A stretch of 64,000 nt of DNA from an uncultured Lachnoclostridium sp. (lineage in GTDB: Bacteria > Bacillota > Clostridia > Lachnospirales > Lachnospiraceae), in assembly GCA_930986645.1 (NCBI GenBank), contig CAKNJS010000002.1, forward strand, positions 1 to 64,000. The letters run 5' to 3'. The translations under genes were made by a program, and so were the position numbers. The notes under the pieces were generated by a model, which was not told the origin of the DNA, did not search any database, and was given only the letters and a program-made list of their open reading frames with translations. Positions within the stretch are counted from its first letter, which is position 1; the number at the start of each line of letters is the position of its first letter. This document shows, piece by piece, positions 1 through 9,950 of this stretch.

Positions 1-1317
1 ATGTCAGATGATGATCTCTGCTGCATTGTAAAGGGGGAAGGAATGTGCTCTCCGAAAGTGACGCCGGGCACTGCGACGGCTTTCGGCGGTCTGACGGAAT
101 CTTTGCAAAAACTTGGAATTCCCTGCGGATGCTGCGCAGACGGACCTTCGGGAATCCGTATGGACTGCGGTACACAGGCGTTTTCCCTTCCCAACGGCGT
201 ATGTCTGGCCTCTTCATTTAATGAAGGACTTCTGGAGAAGCTCTACGAGATGACGGGCGCAGAGCTCAGGAAAAACCGGATAGATACCTTGCTCGGTCCG
301 GGCATGAACATACACCGTAATCCGCTGAACGGGCGCAATTTTGAGTATTTTTCGGAAGATCCTCTGGTGACAGGAAAGATCGCGGCGGCCCAGCTGCGGG
401 GGATGGCGAAGTATGGCGTGACCGGCACGATCAAGCATTTCGCGGCAAACAATCAGGAGTATAACCGGAGAAAATGCAACTCGATCCTGTCAGAGCGGGC
501 GCTGCGGGAGATTTACCTGAGAGGATTCGAGATCGCGGTAAAGGAAGGCGGCGCCCATTCGATCATGACTACATACGGTGCAGTAAACGGTCTGTGGACA
601 GCAGGAAATTATGATCTCCTTACCAGACTGCTCCGTCAGGAGTGGGGATATGACGGTATGGTGATGACAGACTGGTGGGCTGAGATGAACGACGAGGGCG
701 GACAGCCTTCTGTGGAAAATCTTGCCGAGATGGTGCGCGCGCAGAATGACGTGTTCATGGTGGTGCCCGATACAGAAGAAAAAATGGGAAATCTCAAAGA
801 AAGTCTTGCCAGCGGTTTCCTGACGAGAGGGATGCTTTTAAGATGCGCGGGAAATGTCCTGAAGATGCTTATGCGTTCCCCGGTGATGGAGAGGTCTCTG
901 GGACGTATTTCGGATGAAGAGAAAGAGGCATTCGAGAATGCTTTGCCGGAGGAACAGGCTGATTTTGATCTGGAATACTATAAAATAGATGAATATCTGG
1001 AGCTCCCGGGAGAAAAGATCTGTACGGATCGGGGAGAATCGTGGACGTTCGGGATCATTATCCGTGATCCGGGCGTATACCGCCTTACATTGACGGCGAG
1101 CGCCGAAGGAGGAGAACTGGCTCAGATTCCTGTTTCCGTATTCCTGAACGGAGCACTGAAAGGTTCGATCACGGTGAACGGAACGCATGGAAAGGTGATT
1201 GAAATAGACCAGAGCATGGGTGAGATTTTCTTCCCGAATAATTATGTGCGGATTTACTTTGCACAGAGCGGTATGAAGATAAAGAGCGTGAAGATATGGA
1301 AGGAGAAGGGAGATTGA
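1..1317 (+). CDS. Glycoside hydrolase family 3 (beta-glucosidase type), C-terminal part; probably truncated at the window's left edge
   Basis: GH3 motifs GPGMNIHRNPLNGRNFEYFSEDP, KHFAANNQE and catalytic region GMVMTDWWAE; ORF is open to the window edge. Confidence 0.88.
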   Translation: MSDDDLCCIVKGEGMCSPKVTPGTATAFGGLTESLQKLGIPCGCCADGPSGIRMDCGTQAFSLPNGVCLASSFNEGLLEKLYEMTGAELRKNRIDTLLGPGMNIHRNPLNGRNFEYFSEDPLVTGKIAAAQLRGMAKYGVTGTIKHFAANNQEYNRRKCNSILSERALREIYLRGFEIAVKEGGAHSIMTTYGAVNGLWTAGNYDLLTRLLRQEWGYDGMVMTDWWAEMNDEGGQPSVENLAEMVRAQNDVFMVVPDTEEKMGNLKESLASGFLTRGMLLRCAGNVLKMLMRSPVMERSLGRISDEEKEAFENALPEEQADFDLEYYKIDEYLELPGEKICTDRGESWTFGIIIRDPGVYRLTLTASAEGGELAQIPVSVFLNGALKGSITVNGTHGKVIEIDQSMGEIFFPNNYVRIYFAQSGMKIKSVKIWKEKGD

Positions 1318-1337
1318 ATATTCAGTCTCCCTTCTCC
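1302..1337. terminator. Bidirectional hairpin between convergent GH3 and GH94 genes
   Basis: GGAGAAGGGAGATTGAAT/ATTCAGTCTCCCTTCTCC, 18-bp arms with one G.T wobble; overlaps the GH3 stop codon. Confidence 0.75.
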
Positions 1338-1351
1338 TGAATTTTCGTCCG

Positions 1352-3793
1352 CTACATTACAGCGAGAATATACATTTCTTTTTCTTCTGCATTGAAAGGC
1401 ACTTTGTTCCCTGAGAGTGTTTCTCCGTTGACAGTGAGCGATGAAACGCCTTTTTCTTTATGGTCAGGGTTCTGTACGGTGATATGATATTTAACACCGC
1501 GGAATACCCTTGTCACTTCGTAACTTTCCAGAGTATCCGGGATGCATGGATCGATAATAAGTCCGTCGTAATCCGGGCGTATGCCGAGAATGTACTGGGA
1601 TACGTTTAAAAAGGTCCATGCGGCGGTCCCGGTCAGCCAGCTGTTCTTCGCCTCGCCGAAATTAGGCGCGTCTTTACCTGCGATCATCTGTGAATATACA
1701 TACGGTTCTGTACGGTGGATGTCGCTGATATCTTCAATATAAGCCGGACAAGTGCGGGTGTAGACGCTCCACGCACGGTTCCCTCTTCCCACGACTGTCT
1801 CGGCGATGGAGATCCATGGGTTGTTGTGGCAGAAGATTCCGGCATTCTCCTTGTATCCCGGCGGATAAGAGGATATCTCTCCCAGCTCGGTGTGATAGCG
1901 CAGATAAGGGGGCTGGAGTAGCACGATCCCGTATTTTGTATCAAGATGCTTTTCGACAGATTCCAGAGCTTTTAAGCAGTACCCGTCAGAGAGACCGATC
2001 CCCGCCATAGAACAGAATCCCTGAGGCTCGATAAATATCTTTCCTTCTTCGCATTCATGGGAGCCTACTTTGTTTTTAAAATGATCGTATGCTCTCAGAT
2101 ACCATTCTCCGTCCCATCCTGTATCCAGAACGGTCTGTTCCATGTCCTTTACAGCTGTATCGGCGAAGACGGCTTCTTCTTCCATGCCCCGATGCCGGCA
2201 GATGGCTGCATAGTCTTTCCCGTACAGGACAAACATCCCGGCAATAAATACAGATTCTGCATTGGGCCCTTCGGACGGTCCGGACGTCTGGAAAGATTCT
2301 CCCGGTTCTGTAGAAAAGCAGTTCAGGTTCAGGCAGTCGTTCCAGTCCGCGCGGCCGATCAGCGGCAGGCCGTGAGGACCAAGATGGTCCACGGTGTAGT
2401 GGAAGGAGCGGCGCAGGTGTTCCATGAAGGGCGCTGTGTTGGCAGGGCTGCTGTCGAACGGAGTCGATTCGTTCAGAATGGTATAGTCACCGGTCTCTTT
2501 GATATATGCGGCTGTTCCGGCGATAAGCCACAGCGGATCATCGTTAAAGCCGCTTCCGATATCCGAGTTGCCTTTTTTGGTGAGCGGCTGGTACTGATGG
2601 TATGCGCTTCCGTCCTCAAACTGTGTGGAGGCGATGTCGATCAGCCTCTGCCTTGCTCTGTCGGGAACGAGGTGGACGAATCCCAGCAGATCCTGACAGG
2701 AATCCCGGAATCCCATGCCGCGCCCGATCCCGGATTCAAAGTAGGAGGCGGAACGGCTCATGTTGAAAGTGACCATACACTGATACTGATGCCATACATT
2801 GACCATCCGGTCCAGCTTCTTCTCGGCGGAAGACACGGTAAATCGGTTCAGGAGATTTGTCCAGTATTTTTTCAGCTTCTCAAGTGCCAGATCAGCTTTT
2901 TCTTCAGTGTCAAATCCTGCCATCATCTCGTCTGCGCGTTTCCGGTTGATCCTGCCTTCTTCCGGGCGTCCGTCCCATTTTTCTTCCACAGGATTTTCAA
3001 TATAGCCCAGAAGGAATATATAAGTTCTGGATTCGCCGGGGGCAAGGGTTATTTTGATATGGTGGGATCCGACCGGCGCCCATCCGCTGGCGATCGAGTT
3101 TTTCGACTCGCCTTTTACTACGCATTCCGGAGCGGAATTCTCTCCGTAAGCGCCGAGAAATGCATCCCGGTCCGTATCATATCCGTCGACTGCAGTGTTT
3201 ACCGCGTAGACTGCATAATGATTCCTGCGTTCTCTGTATTCGGTCTTGTGAAAGATGGCCGATCCGTGCACTTCCACTTCACCGGTTGAGTAATTACGCT
3301 GGAAGTTGGTCATGTCGTCCATTGCGTTCCAAAGGCAGAATTCCACATATGAAAAAACAGAGAGCTCCTTTGTATCTGTACTTTCATTTGTGATCGTCAG
3401 CTTATTGATCTCACAGTTCTCGCCTACCGGAACGAAAGCTGTCAGTTCTGCCGCGACAGAATTCTTTTTGCCCTCAAAGACAGAATACCCAAGGCCGTGG
3501 CGGCATTTGTAAGAGTCCAGATCTGTCTTTGACGGCATCCATCCCGGATTCCAGACGGTATCCCCGTCTTTTATGTAGTAATAATGTCCGTTGCTGTCAA
3601 GCGGTACGTTATTGTACCGATATCTCGTCAGCCGCAGAAGCTTAGCGTCTTTATAGAAGCTGTAACCGCCGCAGGTATTAGAGATAAGAGAGAAAAAGTT
3701 CTCTGAACCCAGATAATTGATCCATGGGAGGGGAGTCTGAGGAACAGTGATTACATATTCTTTCCTTTCATCGTCAAAATATCCGTATTTCAT
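1352..3793 (-). CDS. Glycosyl hydrolase family 94 phosphorylase (cellobiose phosphorylase-like)
   Basis: 813 aa; GH94 signatures ([31 protein letters not shown]); adjacent to GH3 and a sugar ABC importer. Confidence 0.9.
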   Translation of the reverse strand: MKYGYFDDERKEYVITVPQTPLPWINYLGSENFFSLISNTCGGYSFYKDAKLLRLTRYRYNNVPLDSNGHYYYIKDGDTVWNPGWMPSKTDLDSYKCRHGLGYSVFEGKKNSVAAELTAFVPVGENCEINKLTITNESTDTKELSVFSYVEFCLWNAMDDMTNFQRNYSTGEVEVHGSAIFHKTEYRERRNHYAVYAVNTAVDGYDTDRDAFLGAYGENSAPECVVKGESKNSIASGWAPVGSHHIKITLAPGESRTYIFLLGYIENPVEEKWDGRPEEGRINRKRADEMMAGFDTEEKADLALEKLKKYWTNLLNRFTVSSAEKKLDRMVNVWHQYQCMVTFNMSRSASYFESGIGRGMGFRDSCQDLLGFVHLVPDRARQRLIDIASTQFEDGSAYHQYQPLTKKGNSDIGSGFNDDPLWLIAGTAAYIKETGDYTILNESTPFDSSPANTAPFMEHLRRSFHYTVDHLGPHGLPLIGRADWNDCLNLNCFSTEPGESFQTSGPSEGPNAESVFIAGMFVLYGKDYAAICRHRGMEEEAVFADTAVKDMEQTVLDTGWDGEWYLRAYDHFKNKVGSHECEEGKIFIEPQGFCSMAGIGLSDGYCLKALESVEKHLDTKYGIVLLQPPYLRYHTELGEISSYPPGYKENAGIFCHNNPWISIAETVVGRGNRAWSVYTRTCPAYIEDISDIHRTEPYVYSQMIAGKDAPNFGEAKNSWLTGTAAWTFLNVSQYILGIRPDYDGLIIDPCIPDTLESYEVTRVFRGVKYHITVQNPDHKEKGVSSLTVNGETLSGNKVPFNAEEKEMYILAVM

Positions 3794-4075
3794 ACCGGAA
3801 CCTCCGTTTCCTAAAACATATGGGATAGTGAGTTTACGAATACGTTTAAGTTACGTATTTTCAAGGAAAAGTATATATGAAAGAAACTGAAAAATCAATA
3901 ATAATTTGAAAACGAGTAAGTTAAAGTACAAAATTTACAATTTAAATTTTATACAAAAACAGTAATAATATGATAATTGCACAATAAAATAATAAAAAGT
4001 TTAGATAAATTAACAAAATTGCAAAAATAGTATTGCGAAAATACGAAAATGGGGTTATAGTTAAAGCACGAAAAC

Positions 4076-4105
4076 GATTAAGTAAAAAGAAAAGCTTACT
4101 TAATC
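4076..4105. promoter_or_regulatory. Putative LacI-family operator upstream of the lacI-type gene
   Basis: Perfect 10-bp inverted repeat GATTAAGTAA-N10-TTACTTAATC; related half sites (ACGTTTAAGTTACG, AACGAGTAAGTTAA) elsewhere in the same intergenic region. Confidence 0.6.
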
Positions 4106-4135
4106 AGGATATGCGCATAGAAAGGGGAAAGCAGC

Positions 4136-5173
4136 ATGGTATCGATGAAGATGATAGCTGAACGGTGCAAAGTATCTGTTGCTACAGTCAGCAAAGCATT
4201 GAGCGACCGCGGAGATATCGGTGAAGATACCAAGAATCGTATCAGACAGACGGCAAAGGAGCTGGGATATGTTCCTAATGTCGCTGCCAGAGCATTGAAG
4301 ACGAAACATTCTTATAATATAGGAGTTCTTTTTGAAGAACAGGCCGGAAGCGGTCTGACACATGAGTATTTTTCAGGAGTACTTAACGGGTTAAAGCTTC
4401 AGATAGAACAGCAGCATTACGACCTTACTTTTATTAACACATCATTTGAGAACAGCGACATGACCTATCTGGACCATGCGAGATATCGAAATTTTGACGG
4501 CATTGCGGTTATCTGCTGCGATGATTATGAATCGCCTCAGGTTCAGGAATTGTTGAGAAGCGATATACCCACAGTGACAGTAGACTATATACATCAGAAC
4601 TGTACAGCTGTTTTATCAAATAACATTAAAGGGATGGAAGACCTGATGAAATACATTTACAGTCAGGGACACCGAAGAATCGCTTACATATGCGGGCAGA
4701 CCGGCTCTTATGTTACAAAAGACCGTCTGGCAGCATTTTACAGAACAGCAGAAGAACTGAAACTTGACATTCCGGGAGAATACGTAATAGAAGCCCGGTA
4801 CATGGAGACAAAGGAATCTGCAGAAGCAACAAAATCCCTCCTTGATCTGAAGAATCCGCCCACCTGCATCATCTATCCCGATGATATGGCGCTGATCGGC
4901 GGAAGAAATGTGATCACGGAGAGAGGAATGACAATACCGGGTGATATATCCATCGCCGGGTATGACGGGATCAGGATGTCACAGCTGCTCCATCCGAAAC
5001 TGACAACGATCAGACAGGATACGGAGCGGATCGGACGGGAAGCCGGACGCAGGCTGATCCAGTCTATTGAAACACCGAAGACGGCTCTTGTGGAAAGAGT
5101 TGTTATAGAGGGGGAATTGTTGACAGGACAGTCTGTCGGGAAGATAACCCCGGAAACAAATAACCAATTTTAA
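4136..5173 (+). CDS. LacI family transcriptional regulator
   Basis: N-terminal HTH MKMIAERCKVSVATVSKALSDRGDIGEDTKNRIRQTAKELGYVPN plus periplasmic-binding-like domain. Confidence 0.95.
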   Translation: MVSMKMIAERCKVSVATVSKALSDRGDIGEDTKNRIRQTAKELGYVPNVAARALKTKHSYNIGVLFEEQAGSGLTHEYFSGVLNGLKLQIEQQHYDLTFINTSFENSDMTYLDHARYRNFDGIAVICCDDYESPQVQELLRSDIPTVTVDYIHQNCTAVLSNNIKGMEDLMKYIYSQGHRRIAYICGQTGSYVTKDRLAAFYRTAEELKLDIPGEYVIEARYMETKESAEATKSLLDLKNPPTCIIYPDDMALIGGRNVITERGMTIPGDISIAGYDGIRMSQLLHPKLTTIRQDTERIGREAGRRLIQSIETPKTALVERVVIEGELLTGQSVGKITPETNNQF

Positions 5174-5186
5174 AGGAGGTCCATCT

Positions 5187-6554
5187 ATGAAAAAGAAACT
5201 GGTAAGCGCTTTATTATGTACGGCAATGGTTACATCCATGATCGCAGGATGCGGAAGTACAGGCGGCAATGACAGCAGCGGAGCAGGAACGAACAGTAAA
5301 GAAGCAAGCGCAGACGAGCAGGGCAAGGTATTTAATATCTATTGCTGGAACGAAGAATTCAAGACAAGGATCACAGACCACTATGCAGACTATGAAGAAG
5401 TAGATGCTACGACCGGAAAGATCGGTGATATCACCGTAAAATGGAATATCACTCCAAGTGATGATAATGCATATCAGAACAATCTGGATGCAACACTTCT
5501 GAAACAGGCTGACGCGGCTGCTGATGACAAGATCGATATGTTCCTTGTTGAGGCTGATTACGCATTAAAATATGTAGACAGTGATTATACAATGCCTATT
5601 AAAGATCTGGGAATTACCGATGACGATCTGTCAAAACAGTATCAGTATACAAAGGATGTTGTTACGGATTCCGACGGTGTTCTGAAAGGCCTGTCATGGC
5701 AGGGATGCCCGGGAGTTCTTTTCTATAACAGAGCGGCGGCAAAAGAAGTGCTCGGAACAGATGATCCGTCTGAAGTACAGGAATACGTAAAAGACTGGGA
5801 TACATTCAAACAGACGGCAGCTACGCTGAAAGACGCAGGTTACCATGTAATGTCTACAGTAAATGACTCCTACCGTGTATATTCCAACAATGTTTCTTCA
5901 CCGTGGGTAGTTGACGGCAAGATCAACATTGACGACAACATCATGAAATGGGTAGATGACTCGAAAGAGCTTGTAGATGCGGGCGAGACAGGAACTTATG
6001 AACTCTGGAGTGATGACTGGAGCAAAGGTTTCTATCCGGACGGAAAAGTATTCTGCTACTTCGGACCTGCATGGCTTGTAAACTTCTCAATGGCAGCTGA
6101 CACAGAAGGCAGTATCGGATACGAAGGCGGCTGGGGAGCTGCTGAGGGACCGCAGGGATTCTTCTGGGGCGGCACATGGATCTGCGCGGCAGAAGGAACA
6201 GATAATGCCGATCTGATCAAAGATATCATGCTGACAATGACAACAGACGATACAGTAATGAAAGAGATCGTAGTAGACGATGACGACTTCGTAAACAATC
6301 AGGATGTCATGAATGAGATGGCTGAAGATCCCGATTATTCAAGCAAGATTCTGGGCGGCCAGAACCCGTTGCCGATGTACATCGCAGGCGTTGAGAATCT
6401 TGATCTGAGCAACCTTTCCGCATATGATCAGGGATGTAACGAAGAATTCCAGAACGCGATGAAGAACTACTTTGAAGGCAGTGCAACAAAGGATGAGGCA
6501 CTTGATCTGTTCTACAAAGCAGTGGTAGAGAAGTATCCGGAACTTACTTATTAA
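5187..6554 (+). CDS. Extracellular solute-binding lipoprotein (family 1), carbohydrate ABC transporter
   Basis: Lipobox MIAGCGS; precedes two MalF/MalG-type permeases. Confidence 0.92.
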   Translation: MKKKLVSALLCTAMVTSMIAGCGSTGGNDSSGAGTNSKEASADEQGKVFNIYCWNEEFKTRITDHYADYEEVDATTGKIGDITVKWNITPSDDNAYQNNLDATLLKQADAAADDKIDMFLVEADYALKYVDSDYTMPIKDLGITDDDLSKQYQYTKDVVTDSDGVLKGLSWQGCPGVLFYNRAAAKEVLGTDDPSEVQEYVKDWDTFKQTAATLKDAGYHVMSTVNDSYRVYSNNVSSPWVVDGKINIDDNIMKWVDDSKELVDAGETGTYELWSDDWSKGFYPDGKVFCYFGPAWLVNFSMAADTEGSIGYEGGWGAAEGPQGFFWGGTWICAAEGTDNADLIKDIMLTMTTDDTVMKEIVVDDDDFVNNQDVMNEMAEDPDYSSKILGGQNPLPMYIAGVENLDLSNLSAYDQGCNEEFQNAMKNYFEGSATKDEALDLFYKAVVEKYPELTY

Positions 6555-6657
6555 TATCACTTATAAAGTGAGGGGGATATAATCACCCGTAAATCGGACA
6601 GAAAAAGTCCATGAACAATATTCGCACATAAAGTATAGTGCGACAGCAGGTATTTTA

Positions 6658-6696
6658 GGCTGCGCCTGCCATGCCGCAAGGCAGGCGGACGCAGCC
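6658..6696 (+). terminator. Intercistronic hairpin between binding-protein and permease genes (attenuator/stabiliser)
   Basis: GGCTGCG-CCTGCC-N-GGCAGG-CGGA-CGCAGCC stem; no strong U-tract. Confidence 0.55.
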
Positions 6697-6725
6697 ATCA
6701 TTTTCTGAAACGGAGGACGGATCAG

Positions 6726-7640
6726 ATGAAGAAAAAAAGAAGCAGAGTGTCCGGCTATAATAAGTGGGGATATATTTTCCTTATCCCATTTACGCTGGCA
6801 TATGTAATATTCCAGCTCATACCGCTGGTAAGTACAATCTATAACAGTTTTTTTGAAAACTATATGTCCGGACTGACTCAGATCGGTCCGACGTTTGTAG
6901 GATTCGACAACTATGTGCAGCTCTTTGAGGGGGGAGATATCTGGAAATATGCGAAGAATACAATGGTATTGTGGATCATGTGCTTTATTCCTCAGATCAT
7001 CTTATCACTGCTGCTGGGGGCATGGTTCTCAGATACAAGGCTCAAGCTTAGAGGTTCCAGATTTTTCAAGACGGTGATCTACCTGCCGAACCTGATCATG
7101 GCGTCAGCTTTCGCTATGTTGTTCTTTACATTGTTTTCAGACGGAGGACCGATTAACTCACTGCTTATGCAGATTGGATTTATCGACACGCCGTATAAGT
7201 TCCTCTCCAATACAGGAAGCGCAAGGGGACTGATCGCTCTTATGAACTGTCTGATGTGGTTCGGAAATACGACGATCCTTCTGATGGCCGGCATGATGGG
7301 AATCGATACGAATCTCTTCGAGGCGGCAGAAGTGGACGGGGCAACCTCTACTCAGGTATTTTATAAGATCACGCTCCCGCTTCTGAGACCTATCCTCGTA
7401 TACGTGATCATTACTTCCCTGATCGGCGGATTACAGCTGTTTGATGTTCCACAGATCCTGACCAACGGAACCGGAGATCCGATGCGTTCTACCATGACGC
7501 TGATCATGTTCCTCAACAAGCATCTGTTCAGTAAGAATTACGGCATGGCCGGCGCTCTTTCGGTTGTATTGTTCATCATGACGGGTATCCTGAGCCTTAT
7601 CGTATTCAAGGTGACAGGAAACGATAAGAGAAAGGGGTAG
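6726..7640 (+). CDS. Carbohydrate ABC transporter permease (MalF type)
   Basis: Six TM segments, EAA loop EAAEVDGATSTQVFYKITLPLL. Confidence 0.93.
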   Translation: MKKKRSRVSGYNKWGYIFLIPFTLAYVIFQLIPLVSTIYNSFFENYMSGLTQIGPTFVGFDNYVQLFEGGDIWKYAKNTMVLWIMCFIPQIILSLLLGAWFSDTRLKLRGSRFFKTVIYLPNLIMASAFAMLFFTLFSDGGPINSLLMQIGFIDTPYKFLSNTGSARGLIALMNCLMWFGNTTILLMAGMMGIDTNLFEAAEVDGATSTQVFYKITLPLLRPILVYVIITSLIGGLQLFDVPQILTNGTGDPMRSTMTLIMFLNKHLFSKNYGMAGALSVVLFIMTGILSLIVFKVTGNDKRKG

Positions 7641-7644
7641 GATT

Positions 7645-8511
7645 ATGAGCGGAAAAAACAATGACGGTTTAAAGAAAGGCTTGGGAATCAAGGCGCGAAG
7701 AATTCTGGCATATATTATCCTTATTATCATAAGTTTCTTCTGCCTGTTCTGGTTCTACATATTGTTTATCAATGCCACAAGGTCAAATGGAGAACTGCAG
7801 GCCGGATTTACACTCCTGCCGAGCACACATGCGCTGGACAACTGGAAAAACCTTCTCCACGGTACGCTGCCCATTGTACGGGGCATGCTGAACAGTTTGA
7901 TCATCGCCGGTTCGAGCGCAGTGCTGAGCGTATATTTTTCCACCATGACAGCGTATGCCATCCATGCATATGATTTCAAACTGAAGAAATATATCTATCC
8001 GTTTATCTTGATGATCATGATGATCCCGACACAGGTGACGGCGCTCGGATTCGTACAGCTTGTATCCCGTATGGGCCTTGAAGATTCTTTTATACCATTG
8101 ATATGCACGACGATCGCTGCACCGGTTACATTTTTCTATATGAAGCAGTACATGGAAAGCACTCTGCCTCTTGCTCTGATCGAGGCGGCAAGGATTGACG
8201 GATCGGGCGAGTTCCGGACATTTAACCACATCGTGCTTCCGCTTATGAAACCGGCGATCGCGGTACAGGCAATCTTCACATTTGTGAGCAGCTGGAACAA
8301 TTACTTCACGCCGGCATTGATCCTGCATGATGACAATAAAAAGACACTGCCGATACTGATCGCGCAGCTGCGTGCCGCAGACTGGCTGAAGTTCGATATG
8401 GGGCAGGTGTATATGGCAATCGCATTCTCCATCTTCCCGGTGATCATCGTGTATCTGGTATTGTCCAGACAGATCGTTCAGGGTGTTGCAGTGGGCAGTG
8501 TGAAAGAATAA
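7645..8511 (+). CDS. Carbohydrate ABC transporter permease (MalG type)
   Basis: EAA loop EAARIDGSGEFRTFNHIVLPLMKP. Confidence 0.93.
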   Translation: MSGKNNDGLKKGLGIKARRILAYIILIIISFFCLFWFYILFINATRSNGELQAGFTLLPSTHALDNWKNLLHGTLPIVRGMLNSLIIAGSSAVLSVYFSTMTAYAIHAYDFKLKKYIYPFILMIMMIPTQVTALGFVQLVSRMGLEDSFIPLICTTIAAPVTFFYMKQYMESTLPLALIEAARIDGSGEFRTFNHIVLPLMKPAIAVQAIFTFVSSWNNYFTPALILHDDNKKTLPILIAQLRAADWLKFDMGQVYMAIAFSIFPVIIVYLVLSRQIVQGVAVGSVKE

Positions 8512-8542
8512 ACAAGAAAATACAAAAGAGAATGAGAGGGGA

Positions 8543-8575
8543 TTTACCTGCGGGGATTTTGTCTTCGCAGGTAAA
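8543..8575. terminator. Stem-loop after the sugar permease operon
   Basis: Perfect 10-bp inverted repeat TTTACCTGCG-N13-CGCAGGTAAA; no U-run. Confidence 0.4.
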
Positions 8576-8642
8576 AGTTGTATTCCGACATCAGTACCAT
8601 TCATATTACTCAGACAAGGTTCCAAAGAAGGGGTGGGGCACA

Positions 8643-9851
8643 GTGGCACTAGAGAAAAAAGATATATTGTCAGTCAAAATGTTTGGAAACTTTTCCATGC
8701 TGTATAACGGCGTATCTCTGTCTGGGCAGAAAAGCGGTGAATCCCAGTTTATAACTCTGATGCAGCTTCTGATCCATAACCGGAACCGGGGAGTCAGCCG
8801 GGACATGGCGGAGGAAGTCCTGTTCGGGGACAGAGATATACAGAATCCTCATCACGCACTCAGGAGCGTCGTGTACAATGCAAAGAAGAAACTCGAGAAG
8901 GCAGGTCTTCCGAAATGCAGCTATATAGAGATGAAGAACGGGATCCTATACTGAACAGATCAGATCCCGGTGGAGGAAGACGCAGAGATCTTCGAGAAAC
9001 TGTACAGAAAAGGAAGAGCCACAGCCGATCCCGATGAACGCGTGAAGATCATGGCAAAGGCCTGTGAGTGGTATACGGGAGAGTTCCTGAAATCTTATTC
9101 CGGAGAGGTATGGATCGCGACGGAAGCCAAGAGATACCGGGGCATGTTCTGCAAAAGCGTGGAGGACATCGTCCTCCGACTCCGGGTCAGACAGGACTAC
9201 GTCGCCATGGAGAGGCTGGGGCGGTACGCCTCCATGGCGGCTCCCTTCTGCGACTGAGAAGCGGTGGTGATGGAAGCTCTGATCGGAATGGGGAGATATG
9301 AGGAAGCCCATCAGTATTATGCAGACACAGTAAAGATCTACTTAGATCAGAGAGGGATGCGGCCCTTCCGGAAACTGATTGATTCCTTCCGGAATCTGGG
9401 AAATCAGTTTGTACATCCCCGCAATAGTCTGGAAAGTATCCGGTCAGACATGGAAGAACAGCAGATGAACGGCCCCTATGTATGCAGTTATCCTGTTTTC
9501 CGCGGGATATACCGGGCTCTGAAGCGTATGTCCATGAGCAGCGGACATACCGTCTACCTGATGCTGTGTACCATAGTGGACAGTAAAGGAAATCCTATGC
9601 AAGAGGGAAAGAAACTGGACGAACTGGATGAACGCCTGACAGAGTCTATCCGAAAAGCCGTCTGTGGCAGCGATGTGGTGAGCAGGTACGGGAAAGGACA
9701 ATATCTGATCCTGCTGGCGAATATCGAGTTGGAAGAGTGCTGCGCGACCGAGAAGAAGATAAGCGGGTACTTCCGGATCGGAAGACAGCGGACAGGAGTC
9801 AAGTACCAGATCATAAACATAACCCAGAACAATGAAAACCAGTCATTATGA
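8643..9851 (+). pseudogene. BTAD (SARP-like) transcriptional regulator with C-terminal GGDEF-like domain, interrupted by two in-frame TGA codons (8952-8954 and 9255-9257)
   Basis: ORFs 8532..8954, 8970..9257 and 9264..9851 share one frame with no frameshift; GTG start at 8643 after AAGGGGTGGGGCACA; continuous BTAD-like TPR text across both stops. Confidence 0.75.
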
Positions 9852-9950
9852 CCCTTTTTATATAAAATCTTTGACGCATTCTTTGATAACGGTATTGTTA
9901 TACTTAAGAAAAATGATTTCACGTATATGGAAGGAGAGGAGAAAAGCCAT

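Noticed and set aside
2057-3289. 410-aa + strand ORF opposite the GH94 gene
   Set aside because: Lies fully antisense to a strongly recognisable phosphorylase; Cys/Phe-rich text with no domain character.
7783-8649. 288-aa antisense ORF over the MalG-type permease
   Set aside because: Shadow ORF on a clear permease; His/Cys-rich artefact.
8952-9257. Genome-wide TGA=Trp recoding or selenocysteine to explain the two in-frame stops
   Set aside because: Many well-defined genes here end in TGA at the expected C-terminus, so the code is standard; positions look like Trp rather than redox Cys/Sec and no SECIS-like element was recognised.
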